The notes under the pieces were generated by a model. It saw only the letters and a program-made list of their open reading frames with translations. It made no database searches and had not been told where the DNA came from. The translations under genes were made by a program, and so were the position numbers. DNA of 64,000 bases from Haliclona indistincta (taxonomy: Eukaryota > Porifera > Demospongiae > Haplosclerida > Chalinidae): NCBI GenBank assembly GCA_964017065.1, contig OZ024791.1, positions 62,001-126,000 on the forward strand, read 5' to 3'. Positions 1 through 9,640 of this stretch are shown one piece after another; the stretch's first letter is position 1, and the number at the start of each line of letters is the position of its first letter.

Positions 1-1143
1 TTCCAGCTGTTCCTTCCTTTTTCTCTCCTCTTCTTCTTGCGCTAATTGTGCATTTATCTCATATCTCATGCGCCTCTCCTCAAGCTAACAAAATTCCATA
101 AACACTGGGACATCTGAAGGTGAACTCACCTGTTGACACCGCTTGGCATATTTCTCTTGCTTTTTGTTGTGCAAATTTACAACACGCTCACAATCTTTTA
201 TTTCTACTTTTCTATAGTACAGTCTCCGTCTTGCAGCTTCCTATAGAATCACACTTCATTAACTAATGTCATCACTAGTATTAACACATCACTAGTATTA
301 ATCACCTCCTGTTCCTTTCGCTGTTTGATAAACTTTTTCTGCTCTTTGATAACCGCTCTTTTCATTTCTTCTTTTTCTTTAGTTAGTCTCTGTTGCTCTT
401 TAACTCTCTGGGTCACCTTTTCTTCTTCTTGCTTGAGTTTACTATAATATTAAGTCACATTATAGGCTTCTTTTCATAATGAAGATTACCGAATTCGATT
501 CCTCACAACTTGCATCTTCCTCTCTTGCTGTTCCAAATACTGTTTCCTGTTCTCTGCTCTTTCTTGTTTGAATGTATCTACTAATTTGCTCGACTCGTCA
601 GGATGATGTCGACGTTGCTCGATTCTAGATCTCTGTGAAATGGCAGGACTGCAGGTAGGCAGCAGTGCCAGTGCCAGCTTACATTTTTTTCCTCTTCTTC
701 CCAATTGTGCAATTTCAAAAATTCTCTCTCGAGGAAGTACTGATAATCGTTATGCTCTTGCAGTGTACAGGCTACATGCAGGTTAACAGACACGTGACCG
801 CACTCCAGTAGAGTCGCCTGGATATCAGGCCTGTATAAGTATGACTTGAGATGAGGATCGTGCAGGCTGTTATACTGCAACTGAGCGAGGCTCCTGGGAT
901 CTCTCGAGTGTGTTGATAAATCAAAAACATGACCAGTGGTAGACTTGTAGATCTGGACAACAAGACAATGCAGCGACAACGGTCACAGCAACGGCATCTT
1001 ACCTCTTCGCAAAGTTTACTAGTAACCAGTGTTGCTTTGCCCTGGAGTTTAGGCAGTGATGCAAGATAGCTAGTATTCCTAACACGATCACATAGTCGGC
1101 GATTTGTGTCGCGTTCTGGCTTGCTACTCTGTAACGTTTCCAT
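1..1143 (-). CDS. FSIP2-like sperm-flagellum coiled-coil protein, 5' part only
   Basis: N-terminal part of a protein resembling fibrous sheath-interacting protein 2. Exons read leftwards: 1003-1143, 683-952, 490-632, 306-441, 130-240 and 84 to beyond the left edge, all with GT-AG junctions. Exon 2 carries the clearest match: the stretch LHDPHLKSYLYRPDI followed by CTLQEHNDYQYFL corresponds to the FSIP2 N-terminal block (LHDPHLKAYYKRKDI, CTLRELNKYRQYL). The later exons are charged, Arg/Lys/Glu/Gln-rich coiled coil, as in FSIP2. I chose the Met at 1143; an in-frame Met at 1185 would place the start inside a possible promoter motif. It is transcribed away from BBS2 from a shared short promoter. 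The family match is from memory; the remainder lies outside the window. Confidence 0.55.
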
Positions 1144-1305
1144 CTCTCTGACCTCGTAGCGCGCGACTCGTTGCCGCGAACGCATTTGAGGGCGTGGCTA
1201 CAATCATTCATGACGTCATGCATTACGTAGGCGCCATCGATCCCGCGATTCCCGCCATAAATTATTCCATATCCACAGCAACCAAACAACAAACGTGCCG
1301 CGAGC
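1144..1305. promoter_or_regulatory. Divergent promoter between FSIP2-like gene and BBS2
   Basis: About 160 bp separates the two divergent start codons. It contains a perfect CRE palindrome TGACGTCA at 1211-1218 and an imperfect X-box-like GTTGCCGCGAAC at 1170-1181. X-boxes are bound by RFX factors that drive ciliary genes, and both neighbours are ciliary or flagellar. Promoter function is inferred from position. Confidence 0.5.
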
Positions 1306-4300
1306 ATGTCGACACTGACTGCTGTGTTTACCCTGAAGCTAAACCACAAGGTGTTGGCTCGGCGTGTCGCTGTGGCCAAATTTGATGGCATTCATCCCTG
1401 CCTAGTAGCCGCTACCAACGGCAATAAGGTATATATTAAGGGACCCACAGCATGACCAACAACTAACTACCTGTCCCTGCAGGTGCTGATCCACACTCCT
1501 CATGGCGTAGCTAATCAGTCCAGTTCTGGTAGAGTGGTGTCCTCACATGCTGATATCACGTTACTGAGTCTCAGTCAATATGTCACCTCACTAGGTGTGG
1601 GTCAGTTAGACCCAGCTAGCAGTGGTAGTAGGGACTTGTTGTTTGTTGGGTCATCTACTCATCTACTAGCTTATGACATATATAACAATGCTGATGTGTT
1701 CTATAATGAGGTAATGTTTCATTCATGACTCCATCACGTACTGCTCACGCGTACACACAGGTGCCTGATGGTGTCAATGTGATAGCCATTGGACCAGCCC
1801 AGTTTGGACCAGGAGATCAGCAGCAACAACTAGTACATACTGGAGGGAACTGTTCTGTTACTGGCTTCGATATTGATGGACAGGATCAATACTGGACAGT
1901 AAGATGACATCATCATGACATCATCATGATGCTTCCCTACAGGTTACAGGTGACAATGTTTGTTCATTAGCAATGGTGGACTATAATGCTGATGGATACA
2001 AGGAACTAATGGTTGGTTCTGAAGATTATGATATTAGAGTGTTCTCTGGAGATGAGCTGATTAGTGAGATCACTGAAGGAGATGCCATAGTGTCAATATG
2101 CCCACTGGGAGGGACCAAGTTTGCTGTAGCACTAGCGAATGGTAACCTAGGTGTCTACTCTGGACCTACTAGACTATGGAGAGCTAAGGTAAGATCATGA
2201 GGAGCAGTGAACATTGACACACATCTTGTCTAATAGTTGAAACATTATCCAATATGCCTGGCCAGTTATGATATTAACAATGATGGCATTGAAGAGCTGA
2301 TCACTGGATGGTCTAATGGTCGACTGGACGCACGTCATCCGGACACTGGTGATGTACTCTTCAAGGACAAGTTACCATCACTTATTGCAGGATTGGTCAA
2401 GGTATGTTAGTATGTAGTGACACTGGTCAAGGTATGTTAGTATGTAGTGACACTGGTCAAGGTATGTTAGTATGTAGTGACACTATAATGATTGGTCAAG
2501 GTATGTTAGTATGTAGTGACACTGGTCAAGGTATGTTAGTATGTAGTGACACTGGTCAAGGTATGTTAGTATGTAGTGACACTGGTCAAGGTATGTTAGT
2601 ATGTAGTGACACTATAATGATTGGTCAAGGTATGTTAGTATGTAGTGACACTATAATGATTGGTCAAGGTGTGTTAGCATGTAGTGACACTGGTCAAGGT
2701 GTGTTAGCATGTAGTGACACTGGTCAAGGTATGTTAGTATGTAGTGACACTGGTCAAGGTATGTTAGTATGTAGTGACACTGGTCAAGGTGTGTTAGCAT
2801 GTAGTGACACTGGTCAAGGTATGTTAGTATGTAGTGACACTGGTCAAGGTATGTTAGTATGTAGTGACTATTCTGTAGGTTGACTATCTACTGGATGGTA
2901 GAGAGGAGTTGATATGTTGCACAAGTGATGGTGAGGTAAGAGGGTACCTACCAGCTGTTAGAGAGACCAGAGAGAAGGAAGGCAATGAGTTACTGCAGGA
3001 ACTAAGCCGCCATAAAGCTGTGAGTACTATCATTAGCATACTGTAATCATTCTCTCTCTCTCTCTTACAGAATCTCATTAAAGAAGTTGAGAGATTTGAC
3101 ACATTCAATAGTGTTCTTCGTTCTAAAGATGCAATGTCTCGATTGAGTATGGCAGATGATAGTATCGGTGTAATACCAGCATCTACAGCTATTAGGAGTG
3201 ACATATCAGCACATCAAGCTACTGATAAGAGACCGGTTAGTTCACTAATGTGTGTGTGTGTGTGTATGTGTGTGTGTGTGTGTGTGTGCGTGCGTGCGTG
3301 CGTGTGTGTGTGCGTACGTGTGTGCGTGTGTGTGTTCATTCTCTCAATATTGGATCATAGGCACACCTTCTACTCAAATTAGAGATGACTAATAGTAAGT
3401 TATTAATAGTAACATTACTGATGAAATCATCATTAATTCATTATTAGACACTCTTATACGTATGGTAGTAGTGTTTGCTGATGGTCTGTTTGATGGAGAG
3501 AGCTGTGCAGTGTACGTACAAATAATATACTCTCTTCATAATGAATACCTCCTCCTCCATTATGCTGTATATAGCCACCCATCCACTCCTAAGAGGAGTG
3601 TTTCTCTACCACTCTATCCTAATAAAGATATTGCTGTTACTATGTATATCAAGGTCTATGTTGGTCAGCCGGGAAGGTACTAATACATTACCATTGCTGC
3701 TACCACTAACATCTCTATAGCACTCAGTTTCATATATTTGAGGTACAGAAGTCACTGCCAAGGTATCATGCTATATATAGCATGAGTTATTAATAGTAAC
3801 AATGATGCAGGTTCTCCTTGTACTCACCATGTCCAGCTCCGCCCACTGATCAGCCTCCTCCTGGGAGGGTGGAGTTCACGATACAAGAGAGAGTACAAAG
3901 GGTTAGTGTTTGATTCAACACTTCCTGACAAGTCGTTTCTTCTCTCAGATCGGAAAATGGTTTGAGGAGAGTTTTCTCAAGGCTCCATCAAGTGATCATT
4001 TCTCATCTAGTAAGAACATGGAGGTCTCTTATCTCTCATTGGTCACTGATACTGTCTTCACAATGAGAATGGAGAGCGGGAAAGTAAGCATTTACTCCAA
4101 CACGCCTGACACCGCAGGTACAATGCATGATTCACGAACCACCTACTAGTAGTGGACGTTGTTAGATGTATCCAACCCATCTACTACAGTGTCACAGTGA
4201 AACCTGTCTTAGCGACCACTCGCATAGAGCGATCACCTCTCTCCAGCGTCCGCGACAAAATTCCCCGAACAACAACTATAGATTAGCACCTAGAGCCAAC

Positions 4301-7300
4301 ATGTCTATAGCGACCACCTGCCTAATGTGGACAACGACTGCACGTACCAGCATGCAGTGTACAAAACTACACTGTCGATTACGGCCAGTAGTCGTGGTTA
4401 CTGATTACCGCATGCATGCATGCTGATAATGCTGACTGGCACGAACAGTTACGATCAGTTGCTGTCGACTTGACACTGTTAAGCTAAGAAGTATTTCAAT
4501 TCATTGAAAAAATGAGTATGAATTTATTTTAGTTGTGAAAAGTTTTCTGTTAGCAAGTTACAACACTTGTTGAATTAATTGCACACTATAAATGCATGAA
4601 TCCTGTATAATGAGGTCACATTCGGTAGTGGTCGCTCTTCACAGGTAACTGCCTACAGAGTCCACCTGTTTATTGCAGCCAGTTGGAGTTGGCCCATAGG
4701 TGGTCGTTTTTAGACAGATTTCACTGCATATACTCTAACCCACCTACTAGTGCTATATACTCTAACCCACCTACTAGTGCTATATACTCTAACCCACCTA
4801 CTAGTGCTATATACTCTAACCCACCTACTAGTGCTATATACTCTAACCCACCTACTAGTGCTATATACTCTAACCCACCTACTAGTGCTATATACTCTAA
4901 CCCACCTACTAGTGCTATATACTCTAACCCACCTACTAGTGCTATATACTCTAACCCACCTAGTAGTGGGCAACTATAATCATTGTTAGATGTCTGAATA
5001 AAGCCATACTTGTTTGCTTGATGTGTGCATTACTGCGCCAGCCATCAATAACAATGATTCCACTGCTTCTGCTGCTATTGTCAAGTGCTGTGACAGCAAC
5101 TCCATGTTTCCCTGGTCTATATCCATGTCTTTACTCTAAGGCAGAGTGTTGCTGTCAACATGATATATTTGGTCATGGACGAGTAATGTGTTCTAATGGT
5201 TCTTTGACAATATCTAGTGAGTACTGTAGATGGGTAATCACTTGCTATCATCATGACAATGTTACTTTTGGGTTTGCTCCGTATCATATGAACAACTCTG
5301 GCTTAGTGGATCTACCGATATCTTGTAATCTGACTTGTGCTGTTGTTAATCGCACTGATACCCTTTGTAGCCGTTGCATTAATCATCACGCAGTATCGGT
5401 CAACACATACGATCTGAGATGTGTTCATCTTGAAGAGTGCAACTTGTTCCTCACCTTACTAGCTGTATTTGGTCCACTCACCATATTCTACCTGATTGTC
5501 TTCTTGTTTCGTATCAATGCAGCAGCACCTTACATCTCATTGGTCATTAGCCTAGCACAGGCTGCGTCAACACGGCAAGTAGCTGATTACATTCTCTCTC
5601 AGTCCATCTCTACTTCAGATATTGCAAACAAGTTTCTCATTTCCTTATGCAGTATTTGGAGTCTTGATGTGCTTCAGGTATACATGCCTCCCATGTGCTT
5701 GACCGAACACTTTGGTAATATGGAAGTACTGGCATTTCAGTATCTGATAGCCTTGTATCCTCTGATTCTAGTACTGGTTACATATACACTAGCTGAGCTA
5801 CATGCTAGGCAGTGGTGGTGTGTATACTGGCTACTATGGCCTATAGTGAAACTGTTCAAGGTTCTTCACATATCAATCGATCCAATGAGATCAATCATGA
5901 ACACTTTCGCCACATTCGTTCTTCTGTCACTGACCAAGTTCACAATAGTCTCTGCTAGCATTCTAGCTCAAGTTGAGCTGTATGATATTAATGGCACTGT
6001 AGTATCCTTGGCTCCTTTATATAGAGGTGATGTTAAGTATTTTGGTAGCGAGCATCTGCCATATGCAGTGTTTGCAATATTAATGCTGCTACTCTGCAAT
6101 GTGCTGCCATTGTTTCTTCTCTTCTTGTCTCCATTAAGCTTCTTTCAGAGGTGCTTAGTGAGATGCTGTTGTTCCTTCAGGTGCTTGCATCTTGTGAACA
6201 CGTTCCTGGAGGTGTTCCAGGGACACTTTAAGGACAGAGTGTGTAATCATAGGGACTATAGGTTTGTGGCTGGATTACAGTTCCTGCTTCGATCGGTTGT
6301 TTTTGTCATGTTCAGCACTGTAACAACCGGTAACTTTGCACTTGTGATCTCCATAACATTAGTGATGTGTCTATTGTGGAGTGTCGGTGGACTAATAGTT
6401 AGACCGTACAAGAATGAGTTCCACAATATACTCGAAGCAATACTCAGCTGTTGTTATGCCATTGGTTGTGTGTTAATTCTGCATAACTACTTCTTGCAGC
6501 TAAAGGGATATGCTCATCGTTCAACTATTAGTGTCATACTACTGTTAGCTCCTCTTGTGATGTTCGGAGTGCATATTATATCACAAATACTCGTACGCTC
6601 TGGTTGCCACACTAAGATCTTGAGCCAGCTGCACATGCTTTATGAGTCAACTTGTGAATATCTGTCATGGAACAATGCCACATCAAACAATGTTGGATCT
6701 AACACACCTAATCCAATGATGAACTATGGTTCCGCAATGCAGTAATTCAGTATTCTAGTGTCTGCAGTTAGTAGTGTATTAGACAGTTTGTGTGAACAAC
6801 ATCATCATTATGTTAGTAGTGTAGTGTATTAGACAGTTTGTGTGAACAACATCATCATTATGTTAGTAGTGTAGTGTATTAGACAATTTGTGTGAACAAC
6901 ATCATCATTATGTTAGTAGTGTAGTGTATTAGACAGTTTGTGTGAACAACATCATCATTATGTTAGTAGTGTAGTGTATTAGACAGTTTGTGTGAACAAC
7001 ATCATCATTAGTCTGAAACGTTATACTCTGGACCAACAATAATATTATCATGATAAGCACTGCTTAGTTAACCCATAATAAGCAGAGTTTGGTTTCAAGA
7101 TTATGTGCAAACCAAATTTTAAATAAAAGCATTATTGTACATTTAGGAATAGTTAAAATGTTTTTTTTTTCAACAAACGAGGAAAAACCATCATCTATCT
7201 TTTGCTTTCTTTCAATGTGCTTACCATAGCTAAACAGCTTATGCAACTGACAGAGCCATCCATTAGTTAATCCATACATCATGCTGCACATTGCAGTAAT

Positions 7301-8055
7301 AGCTTTTGTGTGCAGTGGCATTCCACTGATTAATTAACTAGCATCGTTAATGTTCTGGTGTATTTGCAGGTAACACTGTTGACTGATGATATAGAATTAG
7401 CTGGAAACATCATACAAGCACTCACTGAAGACCTCGGTATAGAGGTAAGTAGTTATAGCAGTACAGTAGTACATGTTCTATACACATGAGAACAGGATCT
7501 ACGTTCAAGAGCTGATTATTCCAAGAGTATGGATGAACTCAGACAAGTATTAGAGAAGGTATTGTGCTTCAATGGATTGTTTGTCACTCACAGTTCCCTA
7601 GGTACAAGAGCTCCACAAGGTTAGGGAGATGCTATCTACTGATATGGCAGACCATGCTAGCATGATTCGTAATCTTGTGATGAGAGCTGAAGACTCGAGG
7701 CTGCTCAACAACATGTTAGCATGTGACCAGTAACTCATGTGATTATACCATCTTACAGGAGCATGATGAAGAAAGCTCACTTACAGCTGTCAGCTCTCAA
7801 TCAAGAGATCGTTGCTGGCTATGAGATACGCCGCAATAATCACCTTGAACTGATGGAGCACTTGAGAATAGTCAACCAGACCATCAAGCGAGCAGCTAAT
7901 CTGAGAGGTCAGTTACTGACCTAACATGCAGTGATCAATGCCGTGTTACTGCAGTGGGTAAAGCTAAGACGGTGTGTACTAATGCATGTCGAGCAGCCAT
8001 CAAGACAAGTGACCATGATGGACTAGTGAAAGCAATACTGACAGGATCATATTGA
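1306..8055 (+). CDS. BBS2: Bardet-Biedl syndrome 2 protein, BBSome subunit
   Basis: BBS2 is a core subunit of the BBSome, which sorts membrane proteins into and out of cilia. Eighteen exons: 1306-1428, 1483-1710, 1761-1898, 1943-2188, 2237-2401, 2879-3019, 3071-3235, 3361-3394, 3448-3511, 3575-3676, 3721-3762, 3811-3901, 3949-4083, 7370-7444, 7496-7558, 7602-7714, 7759-7907, 7955-8055. They total 2,175 nt, giving 724 aa against 721 in human. Landmarks shared with human BBS2 include VFTLKL near the start, IGGNC-like HTGGNC, TVTGDN, VGSEDYDIRVF, ELITGWSNG, CTSDGE, GYLP, a C-terminal coiled coil and a VGK-containing tail. The N-terminal half is the beta-propeller. Oddities: intron 5 is a minisatellite of its own donor site, and 3.3-kb intron 13 contains another gene. 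The stop lies 35 bp from the convergent CRYZ-like stop. Confidence 0.97.
2395..2868. repeat. Minisatellite copying the BBS2 intron-5 donor site
   Basis: Tandem 30-bp units, some extended to 39 bp by ATAATGATT. Each unit holds GGTCAAG, the last 7 nt of exon 5, followed by GTATGTTAGT, the start of the intron. The array therefore offers about fifteen copies of the authentic 5' splice site. In the BBS2 frame the sequence after the first donor is GTA TGT TAG, so use of a downstream copy would add an in-frame stop. Confidence 0.95.
4195..4726. mobile_element. Non-autonomous DNA transposon with CAGTGAAA termini
   Basis: The left end begins CAGTGAAACCTGTCT and the right end, read on the other strand, begins CAGTGAAATCTGTCT. 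Both continue into a sequence resembling GACCACC. No transposase is seen inside and I could not define a target-site duplication. The CAG start suggests a hAT-type element, but the class is uncertain. It lies in BBS2 intron 13 next to a minisatellite. Confidence 0.55.
4727..4971. repeat. 27-bp minisatellite in BBS2 intron 13
   Basis: About nine near-identical copies of a 27-bp unit (ATATACTCTAACCCACCTAC then TAGTGCT). Because 27 is a multiple of three, several frames stay open and produce spurious repeat ORFs on both strands. It directly abuts the right end of the transposon at 4195-4726 and precedes the nested gene. Confidence 0.9.
5021..6745 (+). CDS. Intronless multi-membrane cysteine-rich receptor-like protein nested in a BBS2 intron
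   Basis: A 574-aa open frame without introns, wholly inside BBS2 intron 13 and on the same strand. A signal-peptide-like LLLLLLSSAVTA near residues 12-25 is followed by a Cys-rich ectodomain of about 110 aa with several N-x-S/T sites, including a CSRCINHHAVS segment. Hydrophobic helices follow, beginning around LLAVFGPLTIFYLIVFLF. The end shows VRPYKNEFHNILEAIL. This layout (short Cys-rich ectodomain, GPLTIFY-like first helix, terminal RPYKN motif) resembles a large family of uncharacterised multi-pass proteins I recall from sponge and other early-animal genomes. Function is unknown; a cell-surface or sensory role is inference. ATG 5021 is used; ATG 5054 would start directly at the signal peptide. 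Confidence 0.75.
   Translation: MCALLRQPSITMIPLLLLLLSSAVTATPCFPGLYPCLYSKAECCCQHDIFGHGRVMCSNGSLTISSEYCRWVITCYHHDNVTFGFAPYHMNNSGLVDLPISCNLTCAVVNRTDTLCSRCINHHAVSVNTYDLRCVHLEECNLFLTLLAVFGPLTIFYLIVFLFRINAAAPYISLVISLAQAASTRQVADYILSQSISTSDIANKFLISLCSIWSLDVLQVYMPPMCLTEHFGNMEVLAFQYLIALYPLILVLVTYTLAELHARQWWCVYWLLWPIVKLFKVLHISIDPMRSIMNTFATFVLLSLTKFTIVSASILAQVELYDINGTVVSLAPLYRGDVKYFGSEHLPYAVFAILMLLLCNVLPLFLLFLSPLSFFQRCLVRCCCSFRCLHLVNTFLEVFQGHFKDRVCNHRDYRFVAGLQFLLRSVVFVMFSTVTTGNFALVISITLVMCLLWSVGGLIVRPYKNEFHNILEAILSCCYAIGCVLILHNYFLQLKGYAHRSTISVILLLAPLVMFGVHIISQILVRSGCHTKILSQLHMLYESTCEYLSWNNATSNNVGSNTPNPMMNYGSAMQ
6766..7012. repeat. 50-bp minisatellite downstream of the nested gene
   Basis: About five copies of a 50-bp unit (TAGTAGTGTAGTGTATTAGA, then a segment ending CATCATCATTATGT), starting about 20 bp after the nested gene's stop codon. 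It would lie in that gene's 3' UTR and within BBS2 intron 13. Copies differ by single bases only. Confidence 0.9.
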
Positions 8056-8090
8056 CTACAATAATAGATTGCACAACACATTAACTTGGT

Positions 8091-9071
8091 CTAGTCCTGT
8101 ACGTTAAGGACCATCTTGCCCACTGCTCCTACTGAGCTCAGAATATCAGTATGAGCATCACTAGCTCTCTCTAGAGGGTACTCCTTCCCTACCAGTGGTC
8201 TCAGCCATCCATTAGTAATCCCAGCTTGTATCGCGCAGTGAGTCTCTGCTAGTTCCTTCTCACTACTGTTCATCAACATGACACCAATAATGGCCGCCTC
8301 TCTACTCATGGTGTCACGAGGGTTCACCTCAACTGGCCCACGACTACCAACCACTGCTACACGACCTCCTTTACTCAGTATTGTTAGATCCTGCCCTAGA
8401 TTGATATGAGATGCGTTCTCTATAATGACGTCAACTCCAGTGTCACTTAGTTTGCGTATCTGATCAATGTATCCAGATGAGCGATGGTTGACTACATGAT
8501 GTGCTCCAGCTTGCCTTACTATCTCCATCCCATCCTCGGACCCGGCTGATCCAATGACACACGCTCCGTATGCCCTAGCCAGCTGTACTGCAGCCACACC
8601 CACTCCACCACTAGCACCATGGACTAATACAGTCTCTCCTGGTCGTGTCATGGCTTTAAAGAAAAGGGCTCGATAAGCAGTAAGATAAGGAGTTGGTAGA
8701 CCAGCCCCTTGAGCAAATGAGAGGGCGTCAGGAAGGGTATGCACAAACTGAGCTGGGGCAGTGGTATACTCAGCATATGACCCAGAGATGGTGCGCGATG
8801 TCCATACTCTGTCACCTTTACTGAAGCCAGTGACTGCTGAGCCAACATCGTGCACCACGCCAGCACAATCATGACCAGGAGTGAAGGGAAGTGATGGTAG
8901 ACGAGCATATTGACCAGATCGTATGTATGTCTCAACAGGATTAACCCCTACAGACTTGATGTTTATAAGAACATCCTTATCTCCATATTTGGGCATTGGT
9001 GCGTTAGTTTCATACTTGAGCACCTCTGGTCCTCCAAACTGGTGCACTCTAATAGCCTTCATTGTTTTCAT
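8091..9071 (-). CDS. CRYZ: Zeta-crystallin-type NADPH:quinone oxidoreductase
   Basis: Single-exon 326-aa zinc-independent medium-chain dehydrogenase/reductase. The N-terminal GroES-like domain shows MKAIRVHQFGGPEVL, VGVNPVETYIRSGQY and PGHDCAGVV. The Rossmann domain shows the NADPH-binding VLVHGASGGVGVAAVQLA. These are hallmarks of quinone oxidoreductases such as CRYZ, which reduce quinones with NADPH in the cytosol. Length matches the family (about 329 aa). A second Met three codons in (MKAIRV) is the usual family start. The stop is 35 bp from the BBS2 stop in convergent orientation, and the start faces FDPS. Confidence 0.92.
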   Translation of the reverse strand: MKTMKAIRVHQFGGPEVLKYETNAPMPKYGDKDVLINIKSVGVNPVETYIRSGQYARLPSLPFTPGHDCAGVVHDVGSAVTGFSKGDRVWTSRTISGSYAEYTTAPAQFVHTLPDALSFAQGAGLPTPYLTAYRALFFKAMTRPGETVLVHGASGGVGVAAVQLARAYGACVIGSAGSEDGMEIVRQAGAHHVVNHRSSGYIDQIRKLSDTGVDVIIENASHINLGQDLTILSKGGRVAVVGSRGPVEVNPRDTMSREAAIIGVMLMNSSEKELAETHCAIQAGITNGWLRPLVGKEYPLERASDAHTDILSSVGAVGKMVLNVQD

Positions 9072-9640
9072 TGCTTGCTGGAGGAAGAATGATCACGTGA
9101 CCTCATACTACAGCCTATTAGCAGTATAACTCACATAAAATGGTCTCAGCGTGTCTCCAACTATATCGATTACTTTGGACATTCACTCGTTTGATGAGCA
9201 GCAGCAACACGAGGAGAAGGCCGGCCAGAGGAGAGACCGTGTTTGTGACGTAATGGCTATCAACCACACCCTAGTACTGGTGGTGGGGGAGGGGCTGGCA
9301 TCAAATCTAGATCCTGGCAGGCACCATATTATCTGTAGCGTTAGCATGGATGTTATAGCTAGTAGCTTACATTTACGTTATTACGTGTTCGGCTCTGTAT
9401 GCTGCGCTTGATATTTTAGTCATGGCGCTGCTTCTTACACTCTTGGCTCCCAGCACCTTCTAATGTACGAGTGCATGCTCTTTACATAGCTACAGTTGCA
9501 CGCTATGCTGTCCACGTGTTCAGCGCTGCTGTTGATCACAGGACTGCAGGACCATGTATCGCGTGATGGATCATGCATGCATTATGGATCGATCGAACCA
9601 TCTAAGCCACGCCCATTTACAGCCAGGTACCTCTCTAGCT
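9072..9640. promoter_or_regulatory. Divergent intergenic region between CRYZ-like and FDPS
   Basis: About 570 bp between divergent starts. It holds a CRE-like half site TGACGTAA at 9247-9254. An open frame on the plus strand (9151-9411) has no recognisable domain. An in-frame Met at 9554 could extend FDPS by 29 residues as a targeting sequence; no other feature is evident. Confidence 0.35.

Noticed and set aside
2404..2883. 159-aa repeat ORF
   Set aside because: It is the minisatellite in BBS2 intron 5, in a frame different from BBS2; an artefact of 30-bp units.
9151..9411. 86-aa plus-strand ORF upstream of FDPS
   Set aside because: No recognisable domain and it lies in the divergent promoter region.
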